Source: Desmodus rotundus (Eukaryota > Chordata > Mammalia > Chiroptera > Phyllostomidae). Taken from it: 64,000 nucleotides of DNA. Below are positions 1 to 8,640 of the stretch, in pieces (within the stretch, counting starts at the first letter, position 1; each line of letters begins with the position of its first letter). Under the pieces are notes generated by a model. The model saw nothing but the letters and a program-made list of their open reading frames with translations, searched no databases and was not told where the DNA came from. Location: contig NC_071398.1 of assembly GCF_022682495.2 (NCBI RefSeq), positions 14,452,934 to 14,516,933 of the forward strand. The letters run 5' to 3'. The position numbers were made by a program, and so were the translations under genes.

Positions 1-230
1 ACAGCAGGCAAAGGAACAAATTAGACTGTGGTACTTCTCCAAGACAACTCACCAGGACTTTTCAAAAAAGTCAGTGTCAAAAAAGAAAAAGGAGGGGGTT
101 GGGAAGAAGAGAGACAGCAACCAAATGCAAATACCTGAACCCTCATTGGAGCCTGATTAAGAAAACAACTGTGAATGATATTTTAGAGAAATTCATATAC
201 AACAGGATACTAGATGATGAGAATTGTTTA

Positions 231-425
231 TTTTTTTTAAAGATTTCATTTACTTATTTTTAGAGGAAAGGGAGAGAGGGAAACATCAATGTGTGGTTGC
301 CTCCCTAGTGCCCCGTTCTGAGGACCTGGCCTGCAACCCAGGCATGTGCCCTGACTGGGAATCAAACCACTGACCCTTTGGTTCACAGGCTGGCACTCAA
401 TCCACTCAGTCATACTCACCAGGGC
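231..425 (-). mobile_element. Ves-type tRNA-derived SINE
   Basis: Antisense copy running from a T-rich tail with AAGATTTCATTTACTTATTTT to CACCAGGGCT. It is flanked by a target-site duplication AGAATTGTT(T/C)A at about 220-230 and 426-436. Confidence 0.9.
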
Positions 426-834
426 TAGAATTGTTCATTTTTTGGCCAGATAATAGCACTGTGCTTATACAGGCTTATTTTTGGGAAACAGGATGAAATG
501 CTACTTAGATGTAAAGGGTCCTGTGTCTGCAGATTACTGTTAAATGTATTTATATTATACACATGCATAAATAAAGCCAATGCTGTAACATAGTAACAAC
601 TGTTGAATCCAGGTGGTGGACATACAAATATGTTCGCTACACTCCTCTTTCCAATTTTTTGGTATACTTGCAACTTTTCCTAATCAAACCACTGGGGAAA
701 AAATTTTAAATGAACTGCATCTCATTGACCTGGCCAATACAGGCACTCACTATGAACCCCCTCCTCCCAAACCCCAAGTGACCCCGAAAATGAAAGACTC
801 TAAGGCACACTGGGACATGAATATAAATTAAGGG

Positions 835-840
835 TTTATT
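835..840 (-). terminator. CIAO2B: CIAO2B polyadenylation signal
   Basis: TTTATT on the plus strand is AATAAA on the gene strand, about 90 bases past the stop codon. This is a normal position for a short 3' UTR. Confidence 0.75.
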
Positions 841-930
841 ACAAAATGCAAAGTGTTAGTTTCTCATTGTCAGTGGTTCAAGAAAACAAGGCAATGAGCC
901 CTGGGTGAGGCTAGGGATGAAAAGCCAGGC

Positions 931-1028
931 TCAGGAGCGTGCTGACAGGCACTGGTTCACAACCTCCAGAAGGTGGGTGTTCTCCAGGGCAGCTGCCACC
1001 CGCTCCTTATCAGCAAGTTGCTTGTTCA
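931..1028 (-). CDS. CIAO2B: CIAO2B coding exon 5 with stop
   Basis: 98 nt, encoding (V)[16 protein letters not shown] to CLSARS, with TGA at 931-933. The acceptor is TAG. A (GGGA)n and (AAAT)n simple repeat lies within about 20 bases of the acceptor, in intron 4. Confidence 0.95.
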
Positions 1029-2681
1029 CTAGATGAGTAGAAGGGAGAGGGAGGGAGGGAGGGAGGGAGGTAAGTAAATAAATAAATAAATAAATAATAC
1101 ATATATACCTCCACCAACAAAGCACCCTCCCTCATCACCCCCTTACCAGGACTCCAAGCCTCGATCAGGCTACCTGAACCACCTGAGTCCACACCTGGGA
1201 TCCCTCCCACCTGGCTGCTCATATCTGCCTCCTGTACTATAAAGCCTGACACACCCTGGCCCTATGTCGTTAGGAGAGGGAGAGAACAGGAGTGGGAAAT
1301 CATAGTAAACAGGGGAGACCTCAGTCAGTCCAGCTTCAGTTTAGGCTGCCCCCTCCACTGAGGAGTCCTCCACCCCGCAGCCACCCACCCCCTTGTCCCA
1401 CAAACCACCATGGCAAGCGGGAAGCCTCAGGGCCAATGCCTCAGCACCAGCCCACACTTACCCGCATGCTCTGAGGCATGGGTCCCTGGTGTAATGTGCA
1501 CGTCCATCTGGGAGGGAGACAGGCAGAGCCTGAGCACTCAACCATCTGTCGACCCCATCTTTTCTCTCCCCTACTCACCACCTCCTAATCGTGCCTCTGG
1601 ATTCTGACCCTTCCGGTACACCCCAAACCCACCCACAGCCACTCCACTTCTACCCAAAGGCCTGCCTGTGCCCCAGCCCCACTCCAAGCCTGTCTACAGC
1701 TCCCGACTGCCCTCCCTGCCGCACTCCTCACTACTCTTCCGCACTCCGCAGCTCAGGCCTTTATTCTTGTGGCCCCGTTGCATTGAAAGGCTTCTCCCAG
1801 TTTCATCTCTGTTCACTGGGATCCTGTCAGGTCTTATTCTGATGTCCGAGTTCATCCTCTTCATGTTCTTCTCAGTAGCAGATAACTACACTTGCTCCAT
1901 CCCCAGCACACAGTTCCAACCTACCTTGAAACGCTGGGGAAGAGATCGCAGAAGCTTGACTTTGATGGACAGGCCAATAAGGGTAGCCATGCTGCAGTGA
2001 GGAATGGTGGGCGTGAAGGCCACCGCCACAGTGCTCTCGGGGTCACTCACCTGCTTGAGGGTGGGATGTCAGAAGTCTTGGCCCTTTCAGCCCAGAGCCC
2101 CTCTTCTTAGTTTGTTGCTTTGGGCAAGTTCTGTAACTTCTATGGGCTTCAGTTTCTTCATCCATAAAATAGGCACGACAATCCCCTCTCCCAGAGATCC
2201 CCTGAGGAGTCCCTCAGCTACGAGAACGACTGCCCTTTACAGCTGAACCTTTCTGACTCTCCCGAACAAGGAGCCCTCCTTGGACGCTGGACTGACTCAC
2301 CTGAACCCGAACTTGCTCTACTACGTTCAATTCTTCTAGCGTCAGTGGATGCTCCGGGTCATTGATGGAGCGAATCAGATGTAGCAAGTGAAGGAAAAGG
2401 GACTCCGCGCCTTTTCCCACTCAGAACCCTCCGCCAGGAATGCCTGGCCCTGACACAGCGCCACCAACTACTGGACGTCACTTCACCCCCCTCCCAGAGC
2501 CCCGAGAACGCGCCCGCGCCCGGCAGCGGCGGATATCGAAGATCTCGCGCGCGTCGATGCTGTCTGGAACCTGCTCGTCCTCCTCGCCCGCGGTCACCGG
2601 CCGCTCCCCCGAGCGCTCGTAGATGAGGGGGTTGGCGTTCTCCAGGAGGCCGCCCCCTACCCCGCCGCCGCCGCCCACCAT
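931..2681 (-). CDS. CIAO2B: CIAO2B (FAM96B/MIP18), complete gene in 5 coding exons
   Basis: MIP18-family protein of the cytosolic iron-sulfur targeting complex (with CIAO1 and MMS19), which delivers 4Fe-4S clusters to DNA-maintenance enzymes. Coding exons on the minus strand are 2537-2681, 2301-2380, 1925-2050, 1462-1507 and 931-1028. They total 495 nt, in phase, giving 164 residues. The start is the ATG at 2679-2681 ([11 protein letters not shown]..., one glycine more than the human protein as I recall it). The conserved motif [14 protein letters not shown] contains the reactive Cys, here residue 94, and the C-terminus is [10 protein letters not shown] followed by TGA. Introns 2-4 have GT-AG borders; intron 1 has AT-AC borders. 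No disruption is seen. The gene faces away from the carboxylesterase remnants and its CpG promoter lies immediately upstream. Confidence 0.97.
1040..1098. repeat. Simple repeats (GGGA)n and (AAAT)n
   Basis: A run of GGGA units followed by TAAA/AAAT units inside CIAO2B intron 4, next to the exon 5 acceptor. Confidence 0.9.
1462..1507 (-). CDS. CIAO2B: CIAO2B coding exon 4
   Basis: 46 nt, encoding [15 protein letters not shown] plus one base of the next Val codon. It has a CAG acceptor and a GTAAG donor. Confidence 0.93.
1925..2050 (-). CDS. CIAO2B: CIAO2B coding exon 3
   Basis: 126 nt, 42 codons, from VSDPEST to LPQRFK, including the reactive-Cys motif [10 protein letters not shown]. It has an AG acceptor and a GTAGG donor. 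Confidence 0.95.
2105..2195 (+). repeat. MIR fragment
   Basis: Matches the MIR core: GGGCAAGTT...TTCAGTTTCTTCATCCATAAAATAGG. Old and diverged; it lies in CIAO2B intron 2. Confidence 0.65.
2301..2380 (-). CDS. CIAO2B: CIAO2B coding exon 2
   Basis: 80 nt, encoding (D)[17 protein letters not shown]...VRVQ. The acceptor is ...TTGCTAC with no AG, and the donor is GTGAGT. The [16 protein letters not shown] stretch is the signature of the MIP18/DUF59 fold. Confidence 0.95.
2381..2536 (-). other. CIAO2B: CIAO2B intron 1, AT-AC (U12-type) intron
   Basis: 156-nt intron. Read on the gene strand it begins ATATCCGCC and ends TTGCTAC, with a TTCCTTCAC branch-site match at 2388-2396. Joining REIF-G|AT-CTG keeps the known protein sequence (REIFDLIRS). 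No GT-AG pair gives that join without adding or losing residues. The ATATCC start, TTCCTTNAC branch motif and terminal AC are the marks of minor-spliceosome introns. Confidence 0.85.
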
Positions 2682-3020
2682 CGCGGAACCGCTACAAGCC
2701 ACAGTCGGCAGGCACTTCCGCTGCTCACGGCGCACTTCCGGGGAACGGGAAGGGGCGGGGCGACGGGGTCGCGCGAGGGACACGCAGCCCGGAGTTCTCA
2801 GCCTGGGGTTTGGAAGGGGCCGTGGCCTCCGCGCGCTCCTTCCGCGGACCCGGTAAAGTGCGACAGTTCCAGCGACGGTGCGGAGACGGTGACGCTGGGC
2901 GGTGCGAGCCGTAGCGTGCTGAACCGAGGCTGGCTCTCGGGGGCACTGAAGACCGGTCTGAAATTGAGCCTGGCGTATCTTCGGGCATCATCCTCTGGGC
3001 TGTCTGCCCCTTAGGCCGAG
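2480..3020. promoter_or_regulatory. CpG-rich promoter of CIAO2B (ancestrally shared with CES2)
   Basis: A CpG-dense block covering CIAO2B exon 1 and its upstream flank. It holds two ETS-type sites (CACTTCCG at 2713-2720 and 2733-2740) and a GC box (GGGGCGGGG at 2752-2760). In human, CES2 starts head-to-head with CIAO2B here. In this window no CES2 first exon is recognisable on the plus side, so the promoter appears to serve CIAO2B alone. Confidence 0.75.
2537..2681 (-). CDS. CIAO2B: CIAO2B coding exon 1
   Basis: 145 nt, from the ATG to the first base of the Asp codon of REIFD. It holds the glycine-rich N-terminus and the acidic stretch [12 protein letters not shown]. The exon stops directly before ATATCC, which begins an AT-AC type intron. 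Confidence 0.95.
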
Positions 3021-4237
3021 CGGGCGTTCCCGTGCCCAGAGTTGCCTCTATTCTGGCTCAGTTCACTGCGTTTCGGAAACTTCCGAGGACGCGACTCCAT
3101 CCGCGTTGCACATTGGGCCTGGGAGTGCCCTACCGAGTCCCCACAGCGGGAGGCGAGAAGGCATTCTTCAAATGTTTGTTAAATGAACCTTGGCTGGTCT
3201 GGCGAAGGGTCACTGGTTTGGTTCCCGGTGTAGGGCACATCCCTGGGTTGCAGGCCAGGTCCCCAGTAAGGTGCGCGCGAGAGGCAACCACACGCTGATG
3301 TTTCTCTCCGTCTCCCTCCCTTCCCTTTTCTAAAAGTAATAAAATAAAAAAGTATGACTGGCCCCTCAGACCAGGGACAGACAATAAGGGGATGAAGACC
3401 CTTGAAGGTGGACCCAAGAGACATCCCTGAAAGCAAGGAGGAACTTTCAGGATGAAGGGCATGCACGCCTCTCTGCCTTAAGGTCGTTCCTATTTCTCCA
3501 GTAACGTGTACCTCCTCTAGGAAGGTCTCCTGTGTTCCTGGCTTATTCCCTTGTTGCTCCCTTACTTGACCCTGGAACACCCTTGTCAGGCCTATGACTT
3601 TAAGAATAGTGAGCTCGGGTTTGAGGAGAGGGTTCTCGGTATTGCAGAGGGGCTGTAGAAGCCTCCTGGCCCCTTCAGAGGTGGTCCAAGGGGGCCTGAG
3701 CAGAGGCCATTGCCAGTGCCTGCCTGCTACTGGCCTTTGCCCTCTCAGTGCTGCTCTCCTGCCAGTCCCACCTTTCCCTACCTACACCCTGTCCAGTCCA
3801 AACTCTGGACTTAAAGGAAGCACTCACTGATCCCAGGGAGGGACAGGGGAGGGGAGGAGCAGTGTGCCCCTCTGTGAGCCAAACTTGCAGCTGGACTTGG
3901 ATCAAGGATCAGCACAGTAGCCTGTGGATGCTTGCTTCTCTTTGAGGTTGAGGCTCTCCCGGGCGGACCAGGTCAGACTTGCCAAAGTCTGCAGAGGCAG
4001 GACCTGAGGCAGGATGGGAAGGAGGAGGGAGCTTGGGAACCCTGTGCCAGACCCAATACTTGAAACCACCTGGGGTGAGCTCCCTGAGGTGGTTGTCTCA
4101 TCCCCTTGGTGAGGCCCAGCCCCAGTCCACCAGGTGCTGGGAAGCCCACTCTTTGGGGCCGGGGGGGAGGGGGGACCTCAGGGTTTCACAGCTCTAGGCC
4201 CAACCTACCCCCAACTTGAGACTCCCCAACTACCCAG
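2870..4237. other. Former CES2 5' region, no recognisable coding exon
   Basis: Between the CIAO2B promoter and the first surviving CES2 exon I find no signal peptide exon, no GESAG serine-elbow motif and no oxyanion HGG motif. A short match to the end of one earlier CES2 exon may be present at 4091-4108 (GGTTGTCTCATCCCC before GTGAGG), but it is too short to claim. The stretch also contains a Ves SINE. Confidence 0.6.
3188..3350 (+). mobile_element. Ves SINE, internally shortened
   Basis: The head CCTTGGCTGGTCTGG runs directly into GGGTCACTGGTTTGGTTCCCGG. The A-box part (TCAGTGGATTGAGTG...) is missing, so this copy carries a deletion. It sits where CES2 5' exons would be expected. Confidence 0.85.
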
Positions 4238-4318
4238 GGCTTGAAAATCTCTGACACCCAGAAGGAAATAGACAGAGAGGCATTGAAAGCTATTCTGCAG
4301 AAAATATTAACCATGATG
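4238..4318 (+). pseudogene. CES2: CES2 remnant exon (DTQKEIDREA)
   Basis: 81 nt, open, with an AG acceptor and GTAAGG donor. It encodes GLKISDTQKEIDREALKA and so on, matching the CES2 helix VMRIYDTQKEMDREA as I recall it. Confidence 0.85.
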
Positions 4319-4562
4319 GTAAGGCTCCTGGAGTCCTGCCCCAGTGGAGGTCTCCTCTCCCTTCCCGAAGCAAGAGAAGCCCATCGCCCAGATATCTTAT
4401 CCATCTAGTGTTCCTTGTGAATAAGGCTGGCCTCACCCCAGAGGTTGGCCCCTTCCCCCCATTCTTACCTCATCCCAGGATCCAACTTCTGAACCCTGCC
4501 CTGCTGTCTCCCTGCCCCTGCCAGCTTGCCTAACCTGACTCTTCCTGATCCGCCTGGGGTAG

Positions 4563-4706
4563 ATGTTGCCTCCCGAGTTTGGTGACTGTTGATGGAGGAG
4601 TACACGGGAGACAGTAGGAACCCCCAGACCCTCTAAATCCAGTTCCGTGAGATGACAGGGGACTCCATCTTGGTGGTCCTTGCACTCCAAGGTGCAGATT
4701 TTCAGT
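4563..4706 (+). pseudogene. CES2: CES2 remnant exon with frameshift and stop
   Basis: Starts MLPPEFGD and then needs a shift by one base near 4586 to continue as LLMEEYTGDSRNPQTL. An in-frame TAA follows at 4634-4636, after which the family sequence resumes (IQFREMTGDSILVV). The splice borders (TAG acceptor, GTGAGT donor) are intact. Confidence 0.88.
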
Positions 4707-4824
4707 GTGAGTACATCTGTAACTAAGGCCAGACTGGCAAGACGGCAGCTCAGAGCTTCAGGTTCCCGGGGAGGTGTGTTGGTGTCCAGGTCCCAACCCA
4801 TGTCTTTATTGGGCCCCTAGGTAC

Positions 4825-4990
4825 CAGGCACTTGATGCCCCTCATCTTGGTAAATCTTTATGGCTAGTCTAAGAGACATTTCCTCCATTTTACAGATGAG
4901 AAAACTGAAGTTCAGTGACTTCCTCAAGACCACACCCTAGGAAGTTCCAAGACCTTAATTTGAACCCGCGCCCTTCCCTCTGCCCTTGCT
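4825..4990 (-). repeat. MIR fragment
   Basis: Antisense MIR signature CATTTTACAGATGAGAAAACTGA, with a preceding TACCAGGCACTTGATG. It lies in an intron of the CES2 remnant. Confidence 0.75.
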
Positions 4991-5114
4991 CCAGCCTGGG
5001 GCTCCCTCACCACATTGCCCAGATTCCAGCTAGTACGGACGTACCTGCGTCGTAACTGTGGGTGATACAAGGAAGCTCCAGGTAAGGGGCTGCCATGTCC
5101 ACCCACACCCTTAG

Positions 5115-5252
5115 GTTCCCATGCCCTGGTCTATTTCTATGAATTCCAGCATTGGTCCAGCTTCTTCGAGGACAGCAAGCCAACCCATGTGAGGGCAGAC
5201 CATGGTGATGAGATGTTCTTTGTCTTTGGAACCTCTTCCTGGAGCAACCACG
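5115..5252 (+). pseudogene. CES2: CES2 remnant exon carrying the catalytic His
   Basis: An open 138-nt exon encoding [17 protein letters not shown]... and [13 protein letters not shown]. The His of ADHGDE is the third member of the Ser-Glu-His triad in carboxylesterases. Borders are TAG and GTAAGT. Confidence 0.88.
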
Positions 5253-5324
5253 GTAAGTCTTCCCAAATGGGTTTCTCAGAGGCCCTGCATTCCCAGGATG
5301 TGTGATGGGATGTTAGCTGGACCC

Positions 5325-5405
5325 TGAATGAGGGTGATTGCCCCCACTGTACAGATGAGGAAACTGAGACTCAGAGAGAGAGGCCAGGATTAGGCCTCTA
5401 GAAAG
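5325..5405 (-). repeat. MIR fragment
   Basis: CACTGTACAGATGAGGAAACTGAGACTC matches the antisense MIR core. It lies between two CES2 remnant exons. Confidence 0.7.
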
Positions 5406-5520
5406 GCAGAGCCAGAATTGGAGGCCTGTGCTCCCTTCACCTCTCCCCACCCTGACCGTGGCTGTCTGGCACAGGTGTAAAGGGGGATGTTTCAAAGGCA
5501 CATTTGTTTCTTTTGTTTTC

Positions 5521-5749
5521 TTTTATCCTCATCTGAGGACATGCTTATTGATTTTAGACAGAGGGGAAGGGAGGGAGAGAAAGAGGGAGAGGAACGTTGA
5601 TGTGAGAGAGAAACATCCATCAGTTGCCTCTCTCATGCGACTGGTGACCGAACCAGCAACCCAGGCATGTGCCTTAACTGGGAATTGAACCAGAGACCCT
5701 TTGCTTTGCAGGGTGATGCCCAACCAACTGAGCCACGCCAGGCAGGGTC
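5521..5749 (-). mobile_element. Ves-like SINE, older subfamily
   Basis: The tail reads CCTCATCTGAGGACATGC instead of the usual AAGATTTTATTTATTT. The head is AACTGAGCCACGCCAGGCAGGGT, with an extra GAGAAACATCCATCAGTTGCC block. It lies in a CES2 remnant intron. Confidence 0.85.
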
Positions 5750-6023
5750 ATATTTATTTCTTAAATGCCTTTCCAGTATCAGAAGGAAAGATGGTCAGGT
5801 CAGCCAGAGACCAGGGTTAGAACATGGGGTTTGGGCAAGTAGAGGGGCTGGACCCCCAGGGCTGTGGGAAGCGGGCAGAGAGCCAGGCCTTGGGAGGGCA
5901 GGGAAAGAGCTAGGAATAAGCTAGGCTTGGGGATGGTGGGTCTGGTGGGAGATGACTGAGTTGGACTGAGTGTGCTGGACTGAGGTTGGCCCTGATCCGG
6001 ACCCTTGTCCTCTTGGTCTCTAG

Positions 6024-6093
6024 TTAAAGTCACTGAGGAGGAGCAGCTGCTGGGCAGGAAAATGAAGTATTGGGCCAACTTTGCTCAAAATGG
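6024..6093 (+). pseudogene. CES2: CES2 remnant exon (KYWANFAQNG)
   Basis: Open 70-nt exon, VKVTEEEQLLGRKMKYWANF, with a TAG acceptor and GTGAG donor. Confidence 0.87.
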
Positions 6094-6553
6094 GTGAGAT
6101 GTCGCACCCCTACCTCAACCCCCAGAGGGGGCTTGAACCCAGCTGGGGTTCCCCCTATCTGTGGTGACCTCATTAGCATACATGTATTCTTCCTTGCATG
6201 GTGGTTTCTTCCCCAGCTTCAGGACCCACATGGACGGAGAGGGGCCTTATGGGTGCCGGATCCTTAGTCCATCTCTGGATGGCCCAGAGGGGTGGCAACA
6301 GTGCTGTGTTATATTACCAGGAGAGCCTCCCTGTGACAGGAAGGGACAAAACAGCCCAAGTTCCTCCTGCCTCCTGGTGGAGCTGACACTCTGGCAGGGG
6401 GTAGTTTCTTTCCTACTTCTGGAAGCTCCGCCCTCTCATCCCCCAAGCCCACCTGGCCTGTTTGGCGGCCTTGCCTGACCCTAGTCAGGGTGCTCAGGTC
6501 TGGGCTTAGTGGAGCTCACAGTGACCCTGCACTGCCCTGCCAGGAGGGCATGT

Positions 6554-6742
6554 CCACAGGAGCCCCAACACTGTGGGTTTCCCCCTGGCTCGTGTGTGCA
6601 GGAGGAGCAGCACCTGCAGCTGGATGTACAGCCTGCAGTGGGCCGGGCCCTGAAGGCCCACAGGTTCCAGTTATGGATGAAGACCCTGCCTCAGGAGATC
6701 CCAGAGCTCATGGAGGCCAAGGAGAAGCACACAGAGCAGTAG
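6554..6742 (+). pseudogene. CES2: CES2 remnant terminal exon, frameshifted
   Basis: After a CAG acceptor the exon starts in one frame (SPNTVGFP). The conserved end [18 protein letters not shown] to KHTEQ and TAG is in another frame. The spacing is about four bases shorter than expected. A possible AATAAA lies downstream at 7181-7186. Confidence 0.85.
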
Positions 6743-6920
6743 CTCCCCGTGTCTGGGGGGGGGGGGGAGGGTGGGCTTGTGTGCAGGTAGGTTTCGCTAC
6801 ATGTGCCCACACATGCCCACTGAGGAGCCAGTAGCTTATTCCCTCCTTCACGTAACCATTCATTCATTCTTCCATCTATCCATCTATCCAGCAACCATTC
6901 ACTGAGAATAAATAATCGAG

Positions 6921-7118
6921 TCCCTGCCTGGTGTGGCTCAGTTGGTTGGAATGTCATCCCATAACTAAAAGGTTGCAGGTTCGATTCCCAGGATGGGGCA
7001 CTTGCCTAGGTTGTGGGTTTGATCCCCAGTTGAGGCACATGCAAGAGGCAGCCAATCGATGTTTCTCTCTCTTCCTTCTCCTCTCTCTCAAATGAGAATA
7101 AAGTAAACTTTTAAAAAA
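6921..7118 (+). mobile_element. Ves-like SINE
   Basis: Head TGCCTGGTGTGGCTCAGTTGG, B-box-like GGTTCGATTCCC, and an A-rich tail. Flanking duplication AGAATAAATAAT(C/T)GA at about 6905-6919 and 7119-7133. Confidence 0.9.
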
Positions 7119-7133
7119 AGAATAAATAATTGA

Positions 7134-8519
7134 CGTTAGTTGCCAAGCCTGCCACGAGTCCTCTCTTGGTAGACACAGTCAATAAAACCCGCTGCAAATC
7201 TGTGGAAGGGCAGGTTCCAACGGCCAGTTTACTTCCCCAGCACCCCACTGGGCTTAGGCCCCACCCTCTCTTCCTCACCTCCACCACCTCCCCACCCTCT
7301 CTCCTCTTCCTTGGAAGGGAGTCCTTTGGGAAATGGACACCTGGCTCTCAGCAAGCCCTAGATGCTCTCATACCTGTGAGTGGCCAATAGAAAACCTAGG
7401 CACCAGGAGCCTGGAACTCCAAGGTCTCAGCCACCGAGGCTCCCAGCTCCTGAGAATGTCAAGTCTCTGTCCCCACCCAGTACCCCCCAGATTAAACAGT
7501 ACACCCACTGACTTATCTGTGCCTCGCAGAGGTGACCGATTCCATTTTTTGGAAGAATTCACGGGCTCGCCTGGGGCGCCTGGAGCCTGAGCCCGCTGCA
7601 CAGCGGCCAGGATAACCAGGTGGATTCCTCTGTCGCCTGCCTCCTGAAGTTTTGTCTTTATCGTTAGGGGTTCCGCAGACACTCCAGGGCCCAAACTCAC
7701 ACAGTCATAGCACATCCCAGATGTTTATCTGCAGCATGTTTCCTGCAAGTAGAATTCAGGGGCCAGAAGGTCCAGGCATGTCTAGGAGACATTCTTGTCC
7801 TCTGGCTCCCCAGTGGCTCTCCATCCAGGGAGGTGTCCTTGCCTGTTGGAATTCCCCGTGTCAACCAACCCCACCCCATCACCTCTGCTGATCATCCCCA
7901 ACTCACCGTAGGCATCCACATGATCAGTTTTCCTACATATCTCATTGTTTTCCCTAAACTTTTCCTCCCATCACCCACCCTTCTCCCCCCAAGAAAAACC
8001 CTCTCTCGTGTTTTATTCCAGTGTGAAGTTACAAGATTGTGTTCACATGGCCTCTCTGTTCCACCAAAGCACTTTCTCTCTGTCACTGAGGCTGTATCTC
8101 TCTTCTCATAGACCTAGGACTCCTTCCTTGCTCGTAATTATGATCAACTTGCCATTTCCATGCACTAGATTCCCCAGGAGGAAAGTCCCCCTTCTTTCCC
8201 TCCATTGCATTTAAGTCCAACCATAGAGCCTCTTGAAATTGGGCTTGGAGAATGAAGGTCCCTGCACTGCCCACTTTGGCCACTTGAGGGCAGACAAAGA
8301 TAACCTTAAGCCCGGGCTGATTTGAACTTGGCGGAAAGAGCTTTCCTTACAGTGAACGCTGACAAGTGCATTATGCTTCCCCTGCATCCTGAAAGCACAT
8401 ATTGAGCACGTGTGGCATGCATGTATCAGCGTTTTTCAATCCTGCAGATGCGAAATACACTTCCCAAAAGTGGGTTCCCAGGACTAGTTTTTAGGGTTCA
8501 TTTCAATAATCTTGTTTTA
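7134..8519. other. Intergenic, nothing recognised
   Basis: Apart from a possible polyadenylation signal at 7181-7186, I see no exon with family similarity and no clear repeat. Open frames here are short and overlap one another on both strands. Confidence 0.5.
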
Positions 8520-8640
8520 TTTTTTTAACAGCTTTATTATGGAATACTAATTGACATATAATTAAATTCACCCATTTTAGGTGTACAGTTTGAGAAATTT
8601 GAGTAAATGTGTAAGACAGACAAACATCATCACATCAAGG
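8520..8640 (-). repeat. Old L1 fragment
   Basis: GCTTTATTATGGAATACTAATTGACATA...CCCATTTTAGGTGTACAGTTTGAG is a widespread antisense segment of old L1M elements. Confidence 0.6.

Larger units (their letters stand above)
4238..6742 (+). pseudogene. CES2: CES2-like carboxylesterase, 5'-truncated unprocessed pseudogene
   Basis: Introns are retained, so this is a decayed gene and not a retrocopy. Five exons resemble the C-terminal part of CES2, an ER-lumen serine carboxylesterase: 4238-4318, 4563-4706, 5115-5252, 6024-6093 and about 6554-6742. The catalytic His survives in RADHGDEM, and KMKYWANFAQNG and [11 protein letters not shown] are well conserved. Breaks: a one-base deletion near 4586, a TAA stop at 4634-4636, and a net loss of about four bases in the last exon before EEQHLQLD. 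The exons with the nucleophile Ser and the acid residue are absent. The C-terminus reads HTEQ, where the family ends in an HxEL ER-retrieval signal. CES3 is less likely because the SDTQKEIDREA exon fits CES2. Confidence 0.9.
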
